From assembly GCA_013397455.1 (NCBI GenBank), contig VYZB01000125.1, positions 1,041,800 through 1,105,799 of the forward strand: 64,000 nucleotides of DNA. The letters are read 5' to 3'. The DNA comes from Crotophaga sulcirostris. Taxonomy: Eukaryota; Chordata; Aves; Cuculiformes; Crotophagidae. This document shows positions 1-14,500 of the stretch, one piece after another (the stretch's first letter is position 1; each line of letters opens with the position of its first letter). The notes beneath the pieces are model-generated. The model worked only from the letters and a program-made list of their open reading frames with translations, did no database searches and was not told the DNA's origin. The position numbers and the translations under genes are program-made.

Positions 1-3000
1 CCATAGATTTAACTTTCTTGACTTCAGTGTTGTTCATCCTAATTTACCATGGAAACAGGAGATCCCTGAATTATATCTCTAATACAATGTCTGAACAAAC
101 TGTCTGACAGAGTTTGAACTGGCTGGATTATCCACCAATTTAAGATGACTGGGGAACCTTGATGCAAAATCATGGGTATTTTCCTGTTCAATTTTGAATC
201 CTATTTCTGCCAAATACAGGAAGAAAAGACCAGACAGAAAAATTTGGCTGTAGAAAATAAAGTGCAGCAAAGGTGAAATCCTGTCCTGAAATAAATACGC
301 GTAAGTGGCCATCCACAGTAAAATCTAAGTGAATTTAACCCATCAAACCATTCCAATATCACTGGACTGACTCCTGGGAGTCTTTTTTAGCTACTAGCAG
401 GAGGGCTATAATTTCGCTTTAGCTCATATTCCAGCTGGCAGGCAAAATCCAAATACATTCACTAGAATTTGGAACTTATGGTCAGTGCCACTGACTTCTT
501 TAACCTTTTCACCTTTGACAAACTCATGATAAATTGAATGTGATTCAACACTAATTCAGGCGCTGAGCCTTGAGCCAGGGAGCTACAGTAGGTGGGGCTT
601 TGGTTTTTTAGTTATTTTAATTAATTTATCATTTCAAAAAACAGCTTTTACAATTTTATCCAAGGAAATTATTTTTTGCTGGATGTAAGAATGGGGAAAA
701 TATTGTGTAACAGTGAGTTTTGATATAATAACAAGAATAAACCACTGTCAGTGTTAATTGTAATACTATCCTTACATTTCCCTTTGGCATAGTAGCAGTA
801 GAATGCGGGTGATGAATTTCTGAATGTAAAGCTCTCATTTGTGTTGCTAGCTTTACTTTTACCACAGCAGCTTACTGCAGTTGTTTCTTCTAAGTACTTA
901 TAGGTATTACATCCAGTTGAGTTACAGCAAAGAGAACAAAGATTGATGGCAGGCTGGTTTAATGTAGCTCTTACCAACAATTTGCAGAGATTAGGAGGTT
1001 GTTTTGTTGGGCATCTATCATTGGAAGCTTGGTGACTGCTTTCTGAAGTCATTTTGCATTGGCAAGAAATAGATAGCTTTCTTTGATAGCTCTTTTATGT
1101 GAAGGTACAGCTAAATGAAAATCAACCACAAAGGGGAATGGCTCGGTTTATTATTATTTTCAAATTTCTTTAGCGTTGCGTTTCATGCATCACTGCTCTC
1201 CAGCCAACACGTGGCAGCATTAGAGCAATGCCATGGGTAGAAGTCAGCACTGCACGGTGGCTGCCTCGGGGCTGCTTAAACTATGAGGGCAATGGAGAAA
1301 AAAAAGCATTTTGCTGCAGTCTGCAGCAGTGCTTTGTTGCATCTGGGTTCTACCTCAGTAGTAGGAAAGTTCTTTGTGTGCTTTTCTTATCAAACGTAGC
1401 TTTCATTTGCAAAAGATTAGGAGTTGTTGGGAGAAACGGGATAAAAGGCAGCAAACGAACTAGGAGATACTAATGAGATATAACTTGTCTCAAAAAGTAT
1501 CGATTGGTACATGTTTTTGCCTAGCCAACTTCAGAGCAAAGCTGTAGCCACAAACAAGTCTTCTTTGTATTTTTTTAGCTGTCTCTCCTGATGTCTTTTC
1601 CTGTCTAGTTTTAATAGAAATTTCTATTCTCAGCTATTCTGAGTGTCTGGTTGAAAAAAAAAAATCATCAATCTGTTGGTTTAAAGCAGATACTGTATCA
1701 ACTGCCTTTGAAATTTGGTTGTATTAACAGATATCAAACCCACTTAGAATGTAGAACTGATAAAGAAAAACTGTTAAGTATGCATAAAAGCTGTGATCCA
1801 TTTGTTCAGTGAAGTTGCAAAGAGCATACATTTCAACAGCAATGACTGTTGTTTACTGGTTAACGGCAGTAGCCAGTATTTGGAGCTAATCTGCACTAAC
1901 AGAAATGTTTTGTTGTTTTGTTCATTCCACTTCTGTATTTCTCCCTGTTTGTTTTTGTTCCTGCATCTTTTCTTTCGGCTTGTGCCAACATATTTACTGA
2001 AACCTATGAAGTCTCCTGCAGACTTAACTGTTGACTGTGTATGTTGTAGACTATGGCGTGTACGTTGTAGACTATACAGTGCTGGGTTTCTTACCCTGCA
2101 GGAGCCCCCTGCACTCCCGTAACTCCTCTGCAGCGTGGATGATCAGTGACAGCAGTTTCTGTGGGCTGACAGCTTCTTTTGAAACAGGCGGATTACCTGT
2201 TTCACTGAGCATCCCTGAGCAGTGTATGGAGTAGGTGAGGTTGTGGTATAGCCCCCCTTCACCTAGGACTGGAGAAGAGCAAACATCTGACGTCGCGGGC
2301 TTGCCCAGTGATTTTATATACAGTCATTTTTCAGCTGTTGTTGAACAGCTTTAATTTTTTCTGGTCATTGGGTAAAAATGCTGGGGAGGGTGTGAGTGTC
2401 TGGCACAGAAGAGCATGCCTGCAGGATCTCAGTGTCTTCTGTGACATGGTCACCGAGGTTTTGATGGACCATTGCCTGCTCATTAAAGTGCTTGAACTGG
2501 AGCACAGGAGGGCACGTTCCCAGGAGGATGCTGGCTGAGCCGAGAGCGTTCCAGCTGCTGAGGCTGAGCAGGCAAATCCCTGGCTGTGCCACCCCTGCAC
2601 GCTCAGCACCAAGCACCCTGTTGCCCCAGCTGCCCCAGAGTGTTTTGTTTCACTTCTACCCAGTAAATGTATATTAGAAAACAGTGTTTGCCCCATGCTT
2701 ATTTACTGGGTATGGAAAAGACATGTTTTCCTTGGATTTAAGTTTTATACTTGCTTTAGAAAATGTAACATGAGAGACAGATCATACAAACTGCACTTAT
2801 TTCTGCATCTTGTCATTAGACATTTGATATGCAAGTGCAGCTCTTTGCTCTGTTTTAGGTGTTAGTGATGTCTTCAGCTGTGGCAGGGGAAACACAGAAC
2901 TGTGAACTCCATATTTTGGTAGGTAAAAAGTGTTTCCATTTCTCTTTCAACCATTAGTGAAATGCTATTATTAAGATTTGTTTGAAAAACAGAAAAATAT

Positions 3001-6000
3001 TATATTCATATGATAAATATTCATATGATGTAACTCAAATAAGATTACAGCATACTGTGCATTTCTGTCTATATTTTTTTATGTTGTATGGTTATTCTGT
3101 AGCAGCGTGAAGAGACTCAGAATGTGAGCTAGGAGGGCAATTGGGAAAACTGATGTAGGGCATGCAAACGTGCTCCTAAACCGTTTCAGTAATCTCACCT
3201 CTCCCTAGGGTTTAGAGGAATTTAGCACTGTTACCACAACTGGGCAGGAAACAGGCACAGTATTTGCACAGCTGTCTTCAACTTGGCTCTGCACTGAGGA
3301 TGGGATTCTGTTTCTACCCTAAAACTACTTGGGTGTTGGATAAGAGATGCTGAAGTCATAAACCAAAAGTTTACCTTTGTATAGGACATAAGTCAGGTCT
3401 GTCTTGCTATTGTGAACTGAAAGGAAAAAACAACAGCGGAAAGAAAACAAAAATCTCTGATAGGTAAAATAGCATTTTCACTTCCCTTTCAATTAGAAAC
3501 TGTGAGGTTTGGAGGTTTTTTTGAAATCTTCTATTTTCGGGTAGATGAATTTTCTACTTTATGAGTCCATTCAGAGGTCTCTGGACTTTCTGATGTTTCC
3601 AGTGCCAGTCTGTCTGGCATGCACTTTTATGGAAACGTATTTGTTACTGTTTGCTATTGATTGATTTTCTCTGATGTCAGCTGTGCACACAGCTCATCTG
3701 CAGGGGAGGAGCTTTTGGGGTGGTGATTGTGAAGATGCATTTGATGTATGCCTTGGCACCGGGGGTGCAAGTACCTTACCAGGATTTTTAGCAATAAAAA
3801 TAGATCAGGAGTGTTGCATTAAGGGAATTGGGTGTGCTAGGTTAGAGCCAAGGAGAAAGACTGATAGAGCAATCCAGCTTGTGATGCAAATTGGGTACTC
3901 AGGTCTCTAAATGTAGAAGGAGAAACAGGAATGGAACAGGAGAGCCTGGCTGATTTCTATTAGGTCAGGATGCTCACTGGAGTGGACCAGAGGCTCTCTT
4001 GAAGCTCCTGAAGTGCAGCCTTTGATTTTTTTGCATAGGCAGAGGAAATCATGCCATATGAGGTCTAATTACAAGGTCTAATTCTATTCTGTTAATGGAA
4101 TGGACAGTTATAAATTCTAAATTACACAAATGGAAATTTGAATTAAATGTGTTGACTTATTCTAGAGTGACTGGGAAGAAATTTGCCTCAGTACTGGTTA
4201 CCAAGTGTTTGGAGGGAAGGAGAAATAGCTCTTATCCCACAGTAGTGTCTTGGCTATTCAGAACTGCGCCTTGGTGAGATGTTGCCCCGAGGCAAGGCTC
4301 CTCCTAAGATTTACAGTCCTTATGTGGTGAGCCTAGTTAGCATAAATATGCCATTCTCCTGAAGGAGAAGAGCTGTCACACGTCAGAAGTAAAGTGGGGT
4401 ATTAATAAAGACAACAAAAAAGGAAAACACAGCATTACTCAAAAAAAGTCTTCTAGTTATCTCAGAGATGTCTTGATGAAGGGGTTTTTTTAGCTCTCCT
4501 GTTCTGTTTTATGTGAAGGTCTCATGTGAAAGAGGGCTGGTTTTATTCAGGGAGAGTAACGCTATTACCAGGAAGTTATTACTGCATATTTAAAATCATT
4601 ATTTTTTAAATAATATGTAGAAGGCACTGTCTCTTCTTCAGAAAAAAAAAGCACAAAACCAGTGCAATAACAAAACAGCAACTATACTGACTCAAAATGA
4701 TGCTCAGTGGAAGGACCCTGTTTCCGATGCTTTGTATCAGAAAAAGCTTTAATTCCCAAAGCCACCTAGGCCCTCCTGTTCCACAGAGCTGTGCATCCTG
4801 TGATACTCGGGCTGAGCCAGTGTGATTGAATTGTACCTTTCCTGGCATGACACTGAAGTGGTGTGAAACTTTTAATTACATCTGTCTTTCATGGTTACAT
4901 TCCCATACCCATCTCACCTTCCCTTTAAGTTCACAATTATTCTTTTAATTTATCTCTTTTCAAGACATTTGAGCTTCCTTCCTAGTTAAAAAAAAGCAGA
5001 GGAGTAAAAAAAAAAAAAACAGGAAAAATATTTATGCAAAGAAGGAAAAATGTGGTCAAACAATTTTGTTCCATAATTGAAAATATTTTCCTGCAACTCT
5101 TCCTTTAATTCATCCCTCCTTTACTTTTGTATTGACCTTTTAGCAAAAGCTCTGAAAAAAGCATTGCCTGCTGGTTTTAGCCTCAGATTTTCCTGATGTT
5201 TTATTCTTCTAGATATTTTTTAAGGGAAAACAGACCTAAGGACAATAGGTTGAAGATGCCAAGCTAATGACAGGATGGAGATGGTGGGGGAATTCAGGGG
5301 AGGAATCCAAGAAGCCCAGTCGTAGTGGCTCCCTGATGAGGCAGTGCGTGATAAAAATATTTAGCTGCTAGTGATAAATTACAGATAAGATAATGCTAGG
5401 AAAAATATTCCTGAAGGATGAAGATGAAATTATGCCTTTAAATGGCTTATGTTTGAAAAGGGGTTTCTTTTTTTTTTTAAAAAAGTCATCTTTTCACCCT
5501 GATGAAACCATGTGCTAAATAAAACACGGATTAGAGATTTTGAGGCAAGATCAGATGGTGTATCATGCTTATCCTCCTTCACGTATCATTTGTAGTCTAT
5601 CAGATAGAAAAGAGAGTCGCAGCTTATGTGAAATCTTGAGAAATGAGGTTGTACTGGGTAATGTCATATCATCTGAGCTACATGTACATTCCTGCATTTC
5701 CCTGTTGTGTTCTTGTTCTCTGCTGTGGAGAGGGACAGAAGGAAAGTACCACAGAAATGTGTTCTCAGCTAGTCTCACAGTATCTGACTTCAAATTTTTA
5801 CATTCTTCTTAAATTCTGTGTAGGCACTTTGTCATTTAGCTCTGCACCATGCTACACTTTGCATGTCTCCCTCATTGTTATCACAGGATTTTTTAGGCAG
5901 TTTTGTGAAGTTTATAACAACAGAGAGAATCCAATTCTTATTTTCATCTGAAGAAAAAAAAATGTTTGCCCAAGATGATATTACTAAATTCAATATCCTT

Positions 6001-8462
6001 GTCCGATGCATTGCTAGACACACATGCTCATGACTTTTCTGCAGAATCACTTTATTTATTGGTCTAAAAGGTACGCGTGCAGAAATGATTCATTTTGAAT
6101 CCCTTGTATCCAGGCCGCATGCAAGAGTTGCATGTTCACACTCCAACATGGCCTCTATTAAAACCAGAAACTCCTCCCACTTCTGTGCTTTTTTGTCCTT
6201 CAATTATAAGAAAAAACAAGCAGCCTCCTTCCATCTGAAACGTTTTATCTGAAGCAGAATGTTAGTAGCTGAGATTTAAAGGTTTTTATGGCTTAAATGC
6301 TGACACATCATAGCCATAGTGGTGCCGATAGCAATAGCGTTATAAATAGTGTATGAATATACACTTGTTTATCTTCTCAAAGTGCATTTCCAATTCTGTC
6401 AGTGTACATGTAAGAGGGTTTAAGTAGCTTGTGTTTTGAATTCAAATACTACTGTGAACTGCAATATTTTTTTAATGAACTTGAATGAAATTATTGAGGA
6501 CATCTGATAAGTGAGATTTGATGAAGCTTTAAAACATGTTTTTATCAGGGGATATTAAGAAATACGAGACAGTGTTGCAACATAATATCCTTTTTTCTGG
6601 TGCTATTTTACTGACTTAAAGGGAGTAATTTGAATCATAGTGTTAAGAATTCCATTTATTTGTTTAAAAAGAAATAAACATTTGAAGCACATTCCTTCTG
6701 CAGGGTAGATAGGAACTCATACTTTAGTAGAAGTTATCTCTCTGATGACAGAGCAGAATGGGACATCATGAGATGGATTCATGGATTAAACCTCTTAACG
6801 TCCTTTCCTTGTCCTGAATGACACCACATCAAATTCAGGAGAGTATCTTATACTTTACAGTGTGATGGGGAGATAATGATGTGTGGGTTCAGAAATGGCA
6901 TTCTGAATGTTAGTTTTTCTTCTCCTGTTTTGAGCAGCTTCTATGCATTTTTTTAGGAATGAAAGCATATTATAAAAATATTTCATACTGTGCCTCAGCT
7001 CACAAGAGTTGTCTTAAAAGAAAGCCCTTATACTTATTTAAAAACCTGTGGGTACATTCATTATATAGTTGAAGTGTGGAAAAAAAAATCTTGCTACACA
7101 AACTCAGTGCCTTGAAATAGAGATTCCATTAGTATTCTCTAAACTCAGTCAGAGGACATGAAAGTCTTTGAACTCTGCAGTTGCTGGATAAAGCAAACAG
7201 TACATCATGTTTCTAAACTACTGAATAAAGTTAAAATAATGATAAAAGAATGAAACAGCCTTTTTTTCCCTAAGAGTCTGTGGGGAGAGAAAGGCTAGAA
7301 TGTCAATGATCTTGAGAGATCATAAGGCATTTTTTAAAAATTGAGTATTTGGGAATTACTTCGTTGGCTTTGTCAAGGAGATGGTTTTGTGTTGTGAGTG
7401 GGTTATGACTGCTGTCTGATAGTGCCACAAAGTTCTATGGTGGGATGGGTCAGGTTGATCTGCCTTTCATTTGGCCGTTGTCTTATCAGTCAATTTTCCT
7501 GCTGTCGTACCACCAGAAGGTCTTCAGAAACAAGGATGGCAGGCAGAAGGAATGGTTACCCAAACAACCTATGGCTTTGTGGTTTGTTTGGCCAATATAT
7601 GGGAAAGACAGATACAGTGGTTAATGTACGTAATGTATACAGTAATTAATGAATCGCCTTAGACTTAAGGTCTGAATTTAGCTTTGGCTCCTGATCTCAC
7701 TGGTGACCCATGACCGTGGTTGTTAAAGGGAGATCAGAGTTATTATTTTTGAGATGCCAAGGCAGCAGAAGTCAATGATCCACAGGAGACCCATACAGGG
7801 AGTGAACTTTTATCCCTTACCTCTAAGTTACTTTCAGAGCATCTCCCTGGCCTGATTTGTGATGCAGGCACAGACTCTTAAAACAGAGATACCCAGCTCA
7901 GCTGGCTGGGGTAGGAGGTGGCAGTAACAGTAGAGACTTACTCTGAATAAAAGCATTTGTGTACTGGTGGTTCCAGCCATCCAGTTGCAAAGTGTGACAG
8001 TGCCAAACTGCCTTACAGATCTCTTGCAGGTCACTGTCTTCTTATTGTAAGTAGAGGGATATAAATGCATCCGCATTTTCCAGAGATGACTGAAGGATAA
8101 ATGCATGACATGGACAAATAAAATGTCCAAACACACATACAAATAACCAGCTGAAAAAATGGAATATTTTTTTTTCTTGTACAAAATGGATACAGAATTT
8201 TTAACAAAGGAGGTCAGAATTAGATATTACTATTCTGATATTTGAAAGACAAAGGTGTCTAGTGATAGTGACCTTAATACTAATAAAAGGCATGTGCAGA
8301 TCAGCCAGCACTAGTAAAAAGGATCTCCAAAAAAAAGGTCTTCTAGGGAGTGTAACTTTTTTAACAAAAATAAGAAACACTGAATGAAAGGCTGAAGGAA
8401 CTACTCCAGATTTACTTCCAAGATCTGTAAATCAGACAGAGGATTTACATGTTTTGCTGTTT
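1..8462 (+). other. GRM7: Intron of GRM7 upstream of exon A (first part)
   Basis: No coding exon, RNA gene or full transposon is recognisable here. The DNA is AT-rich and full of short T and A runs. All open frames on both strands are short and lack known motifs, and none is flanked by a convincing acceptor/donor pair that keeps a frame with GRM7. The segment lies inside the gene because the first exon seen (28131) is internal: it starts in mid-codon after an acceptor, so an upstream exon must exist further left. Small local structures are an imperfect 20-bp duplication near 2037-2077 and a repeated ATTCATATGAT near 3003-3029. The upstream exon encoding the preceding part of the ligand-binding domain was looked for and not seen. 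Confidence 0.75.
2037..2077. repeat. Imperfect 20-bp tandem duplication
   Basis: Two adjacent copies of a unit close to GTGTACGTTGTAGACTATAC are present. They differ by a T/C change and a one-base length difference near the end. It is a small local duplication in intronic DNA with no apparent function. Confidence 0.7.
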
Positions 8463-8577
8463 NNNNNNNNNNNNNNNNNNNNNNNNNNNNNNNNNNNNNN
8501 NNNNNNNNNNNNNNNNNNNNNNNNNNNNNNNNNNNNNNNNNNNNNNNNNNNNNNNNNNNNNNNNNNNNNNNNNNNNN
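8463..8577. other. Assembly gap (115 N)
   Basis: A run of N replaces sequence inside the upstream intron. The flanks are ordinary AT-rich DNA without a strong homopolymer, so nothing visible explains the gap. Open frames drawn through it are artefacts. Confidence 0.99.
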
Positions 8578-11500
8578 TAATTTTAACAAATCTTTTTCTG
8601 GTGTAACAGAAATGAGGTTTGCTTTTGAAAGCTTTACTGAGATACTCAGTGAGAACAGGGCTCTTCTGTGCCTTTATCACTCTGAGCAAGCCCAAAGAAA
8701 GCACTGGTTTACTACAGCCCATGGCACTCCTGAAAAATCCATGAGTGGAGTGCTTTTGTACCTATCAACCTGGTGTTTTCAGGTGAATTCAGAGATCTTG
8801 GAAGGTTATTTTCTGACAACCTGCAGAAAGGAGTTTAAGCTAGTCACACAAAAAGAGGGCAGATTTCCAGCGATCGCTTCCCAATACGTTATGCAAAGAC
8901 AAGTCCTTCAGTGGAGTGCTGGTGCCCATCTCACCTCCAGCCTCTCTGAAAAGATACAAAATAAAATAAGAGTCTTCTTCCATTCTTAAAGGACTGTATT
9001 GTTCTCTGGGAATTAAGGGATGTTGAAAATGGTGATGCAGTCCCAGTGTCACCAGATCCCAGTACATTGTCCACACTGGCATCCCCTGGGCCTGAAGTTG
9101 GGACCAGGAGCAGCTGGCATAGACCTGGAGCAGCTCTCGTTCCAGATGACAGCAGCACAGATTTAAGCTGGTCAAGAAATTACCGTACAAATGATTTTTC
9201 AATGAAAACAAAAGCAGACAAATAGCTCTGTAGTAAATATTTTTCAAGAGTTTCTAATAAGTGCCCGGATTTGAGTGAAACATCTTGCAGATGAAAGATT
9301 TCGTCTCATGTTGTAAATTGCTTGTGTGTCCCAAGGACTCTCCAAGCATGAGAAACCAACAGCTTGGTGGTTATTTTTGCATTTTCTGTTTTCCCAAAAA
9401 GGAGCATTTTGACCTTTCATCCCCCATGCCATGGGGTTTCTATCCCCACCAGAGCTCCTTCTCCTGCTCCTTGGGTTTGAAGAGAAATGGTATTTTTATA
9501 GATCCTTATCTGACACTTGCAAACTGCCGTCTTGCCTTTAGTACTCTTTTTTTTCCTTAGCCTTGTTTCTCTCCAGGTTTGATTTTATATCACATCTCTA
9601 CACGATAATCACCTGGCCTCTAAGTTCCCAGTTTTCAGTAGAAGCTTCATTAATATTTGAAGCATATGATTTTTGCTTGTTATCAGCAATATCCCGGGAG
9701 ACGGCAAGAAAGACTGTGTAGGAGGGCATTTTAAAAGCTTATCTTTAAAACCATGGTGTTTTGTGATTTAAAAATTAAATATGGATTAACAAATGGAGAA
9801 CTTACACTGTCTGGGGAATCAAGATTGGATATAGAGGGAAAAAGAGCATGATTCAACAAATTGCTTTATCACAATAAACTAAAGCTATTGGTGCAGATAT
9901 GTGGCTTGAGTAAAGTGGAACTGTTCAAAATATTTGACAGTCAGATATTACCTAAGTAACTATACAGTCAACTTAATTAAAAACATTTATTTCGCCAAAA
10001 TAAGAAGTCTGTAGAACAAATGAAACCAAGCAGATTGAACAAGACTCACAAATTATGTATATGTTCTTCTTTTATCCTTTTATATGCAAAGAACATTGCC
10101 ATGTTCTGAGAAAGGCATACAGAAGTAAGCTTATTGACTTTTATAAGGAGCTATTTTTTCAGGAAACTCCCCCTCCAGATGCAGGGTCTGTTCCTGGCCT
10201 GGAGCAGCATCTGATGAGCATCAGAAAGAGCAAAATTGAGACTCAGGCTATTTCTATTCCTTTGCATTGGTCACAGGCAGGTAGCAAAGTTTCTTCAAGG
10301 ACAGTGCCTGGCAGTCTCAATCACAGCTGCACTGCATATGTCAAAACTCAATGCTTTTATACAAATATGTTTAAACTCTGTCACTAGTCAAACATTGCTC
10401 AATGAGACGTGCAAAAAGAAGAGTATTCTGGCACAATGAGATGCCTGAGCCTGTCTGTGTATGGTATTGCAGGGACAGAGGAGCTACTACAGCCCTGCTG
10501 CTGCTGCCCATAGGATGTCCTTGCTGGGGTCAGAGTATTGAAATAAAATTATTTTGGAAGTTTTGAAAAGAAACAAAATAAATGGAAAGACAGCAGAGTG
10601 CTGTAGATTAATGGTTCAGTGGGTTCCTAGCCTTGAGGCCTTCAGGGCCGTGGCATCTCTAATACTTGCAAGTACTAATGCCTTACTTTTATATGTTATC
10701 CAAGAAATGGATAAAATTATCTGTAAGGCAATCTGATGCAATTTATTCAGCAATGACCTGTGCTTTGCTGAGCTAGCAGCTGTTATCTTGAGTTTATCAT
10801 TTTTGGTAGCCCCAGGCTTGCCCTGGAAGACCCTGCGTTGTGGGACCAACAGCAGCACTCGGGTGGAGGTTGCCTGTGCTGTGCAAGGCTGGACCCAATG
10901 TCTTTCCAGAGGGCAGCCAGCCTCCTGGCTCCTGCTAATGACTGCTCCTTAAATACACAGGCTATGCAGCAACAACATTCCAAGACTGGGTATGCTGCCT
11001 TACTGTTAAAATAAGATCCTTTTATCCAAGCCTACAGAGGGTTATACATTCCTGCATGAGTGACAGGGAGATTTGATATGGTTAGCAAATGGCTATAATG
11101 GCTTACCTTGATTTTGATGTGCAAAGTTTGAAAAATATCTATAAATGTTATAAAACAGAGATATGAGCCATGAAATGAACTGATGTGTGTGTCAGCTTGG
11201 AGAAATAGAATTTTAAATAGAAAATTCGGTGCTCTCCATTCAAATAGATTTGATAGTAAAGCAGCTTTTCTGTGGTGTTAGAGTGAGCTTTAAGTGAGTA
11301 GGTAGGCATGAAATGCTCGAGAGAAATTTAATAAAATTGGTGAGCTGTCTCTTCAGTCATTGTTTTGGAATCAATCTAATCAACTTCTTCCAATATGCCA
11401 AAATATTGGGAAGAATGATTAATTTAAAACCTTTGAAACCAAGAGGAATATTTTAAATTAATTTTCAGTGTTACTTTCTCCTACACATCTGGCAGTAGTT

Positions 11501-14500
11501 TATGCTAAATAAAGATAACTTTGGTCATCTTTCTGGTCACAAAATGAATTAAAAAATAAAGAAAGTGGATGTTTTACATGAAGTAAAAGTTAAAATCTCT
11601 TTTCTTAGAAGTTACATTGATTTACTGATTTTTAATTTATGTAGTACTCAGAACATAATTTAAATTCCTTCATACAAGTACTAGGCCTAACAATTTCAGG
11701 AGAAAATATATTGCCCAGTATCGCTCATTCTAGGGATGTTGAAACTTTTAGCTGGTCCCAGCTAGTCCTCTGGCTGGATGAGACAGCACAGAGTTGGTAG
11801 ACTTGGTATGGTTTTGCATGGGAGAATTCAATGGTGTAGTCACATCCTGAAGCAGAGGGATTTATAATACAAGCAAAAATTTCCCTTCGTACTAATTAGT
11901 TACACATGTACGTTTTCAGCTACCAAGTTGAGCTTTTTATCTCTTAAATTCTCATGAGATAGAATAAATGACGATTGAAATAATAGGCTGCTCAGCAGTG
12001 TGGCTGTAGGTGCATGTCATGAGGTGTAGGTGTAAGAGTGTGAAATTTGATCTGCAAATAATATAAGAAAATTTAATTAAATTTAGACTAAATGATGAGT
12101 GCCCCAGCAGTAAGGGAAAGAGGCACATTCAGCATCTTAATTTTTTCTTATCCTTTTTTTTTATGTCTCTTTGGTCTTCTGAATTTTGTATTTGCTAGTG
12201 TTTCCTTGCCATATCAAGTTTTTTCAAAAGGTCGAGTGATAAAACTTTTTTACGGCATAATGATTGTTTAAATATTTATTGATGTATTTATTTGAGGGTG
12301 TGACCTCATTCCTTGCCACCTTAAGTACCAAAGATCAAAAGATAAAAATATTTGACTCTCCATAGTTGTTACTGTAAAGTAAATTTCCTTGGTTGTATTC
12401 TTTCTTAGGGTAGCACAGTGAACTAGTACAGCATGTCCCATGCTATACTAGCGCTGGATGCACAGTTCATCGAATCGGGACTGCAGGAGGCAGATCTCAG
12501 ACAAACTTGACACTCAATCTTTCTCCTGCTCACACAGTGAAAAAATATTTGTCGGAGCCTATAGGTCTGCATCAGTGCCAAAACAACCTCTGTAAGAGCG
12601 TACGAGTTCCTAATGTTAATTGATACCTAGTGCCCTGCTCCTGCCCTGCTTCTGAGGATTGTTCACTACATTAGTGCAAGCCTTATAGGGTCTTTAAAAT
12701 GTACGGGGTAAGGGGTGAATCTTGATGAACCATTGGTGGTGGATATTCTCCCATACACATTCAATTTAGGAAGATACAAGCTTTTTTTCCATTACTTAAC
12801 ACTGAAGTTTAAGGAATGCTCTTTGAATATGAAATCTCAAAATCTCGACAACTTTGGGTTATGTGTTTGCTGCTATTTTTGTGTACATTTTCACTTGATT
12901 TCGCTCATTTTAGAAAGTCTCATTTTTGAGTCGGCAAGCAACAAGTTATAAGAACATGCACTGCAAAGTCCTCTCTGTCCTTCGCCCCGATGAACCTTTT
13001 GGCTAGGTAGTTACAGCATCTCTCAGGATCCCTCCACTGCATCCTGAAAGATTTTGATTTGTATCTTTGATTCCAGCACTCGCATTTGGGCTTTTTATTG
13101 TATACAGAAAAGGGAAAACAAAAGTTTACTTTTCCTTTGTTCTTCCTTCTGTCAAGGAAAAGTTTTTCTTAAAAATGTGCTTGCCAAAGATGCAAACATA
13201 CTTGTGCCGTAACTCTGTTTGTTAAAAGGAAAATGAAGACTTTATAGATTCATATTGATTTTCAATCCTTTGTAGGGTAGTATGGGCTTTACTGAAGGAA
13301 TGATTTTTGCAGAAGTCACTTTGCGTTCAGTTAAACACATTAGGTAGTCCGAATATTGCAATTATATTTCATACACCTCTTGAATTCAGAATCAAATTAA
13401 GAGAATCGCATTGTCTTTAATGGGCTGTTCATTTAAAAGGCTCTTTAGAAAACAGTCAGTGAAGAGCTTTGTGCTGAAATAACTCAGGTATAACCATATT
13501 CAATCCATCTTCCGAGGTTCCCATGTGAAGTGAATGCAAATGGCTGTAGAGCAGTGGTGGTTCCCAGTTGCTGGGTCAAGCACATTTTTTTGCGTAAGTT
13601 TTTCGTGTTCCTAAACCTGAATGCTTTTATTTGTGGCTTGCCCAGACAGGATTACAGGCAAATGTCAGAGATGAAATGCACTTGCTAGGCAGAGGCTAGG
13701 TCTTGGGTCTCCTACAAATTGTATTGAGGTCACTATTTGAGATACAGCAACGTTTTGTCTGAGAGCAAATGTATTCATTCAGTATTTCAGGAACTGTGAC
13801 TGCAATTCAAAGCCTGAGGAGGAAAGATTTGTTTTGCAAGGCAGAGGGTGATCTCTGCACCATGTCCTTTATATTTATTTCACAGCAGCACTCACATCTC
13901 TTCAGTTCATGGTGTCCATAGGAGCTGCTGCAGTAGGTGAGAGCAATGTGTGTGTAGCTCAGCTCCCTACACCCCACTAGCCAGGGCCAGTAAAGAAAGC
14001 CCAAACTAAGTGTAAAGATGCAAGGATGTACACGTGCAGCATCTTGGCTCCTACCTTGCTTTACTTGTTGTAAGTGCTTTTGGAGTCTGTTATTCATTCC
14101 TGTGTACAAGCATTCCTCATTCACATCTGCACGCCAACCACAACTTGATAGCGAGCTGTCACCACCTCGTCTCTTCAGTCATCTCGTTTCCAGATGGGAT
14201 GGCTTCTGGGGGCCATGACCACCCCTCTGCCAGCAGTTGTCTTCCTTGGCTACCTCTTGCCCTTGATGTTGTCCTGCTGAGTACATATTCCAAACTGCAG
14301 GCAGTGTATGTGGCCCAAGAGCATTCCTGACCTTATGGCTGACTTTCACCCCACAAATACCTTACTGTGAAGCCCCTCTCTCAATCAGAGTCCCTCAGGC
14401 AGAGTTTGGCTGAGTTTTGGTCTGTAACTCTGCTGTAACAGTTGTTGTTTTGCATGAGATAAGGTACCACTAGGATGAAATACGGAGTGCCTTTCCAGAG

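Noticed and set aside
8401..8722. Open frames spanning the first N gap
   Set aside because: They contain untranslatable N sequence; artefact. The same applies to 50452-50818 at the second gap.
8840..9247. Minus-strand 135-codon frame
   Set aside because: Plus-strand frames overlap nearby and the peptide has no known motif; a chance frame.
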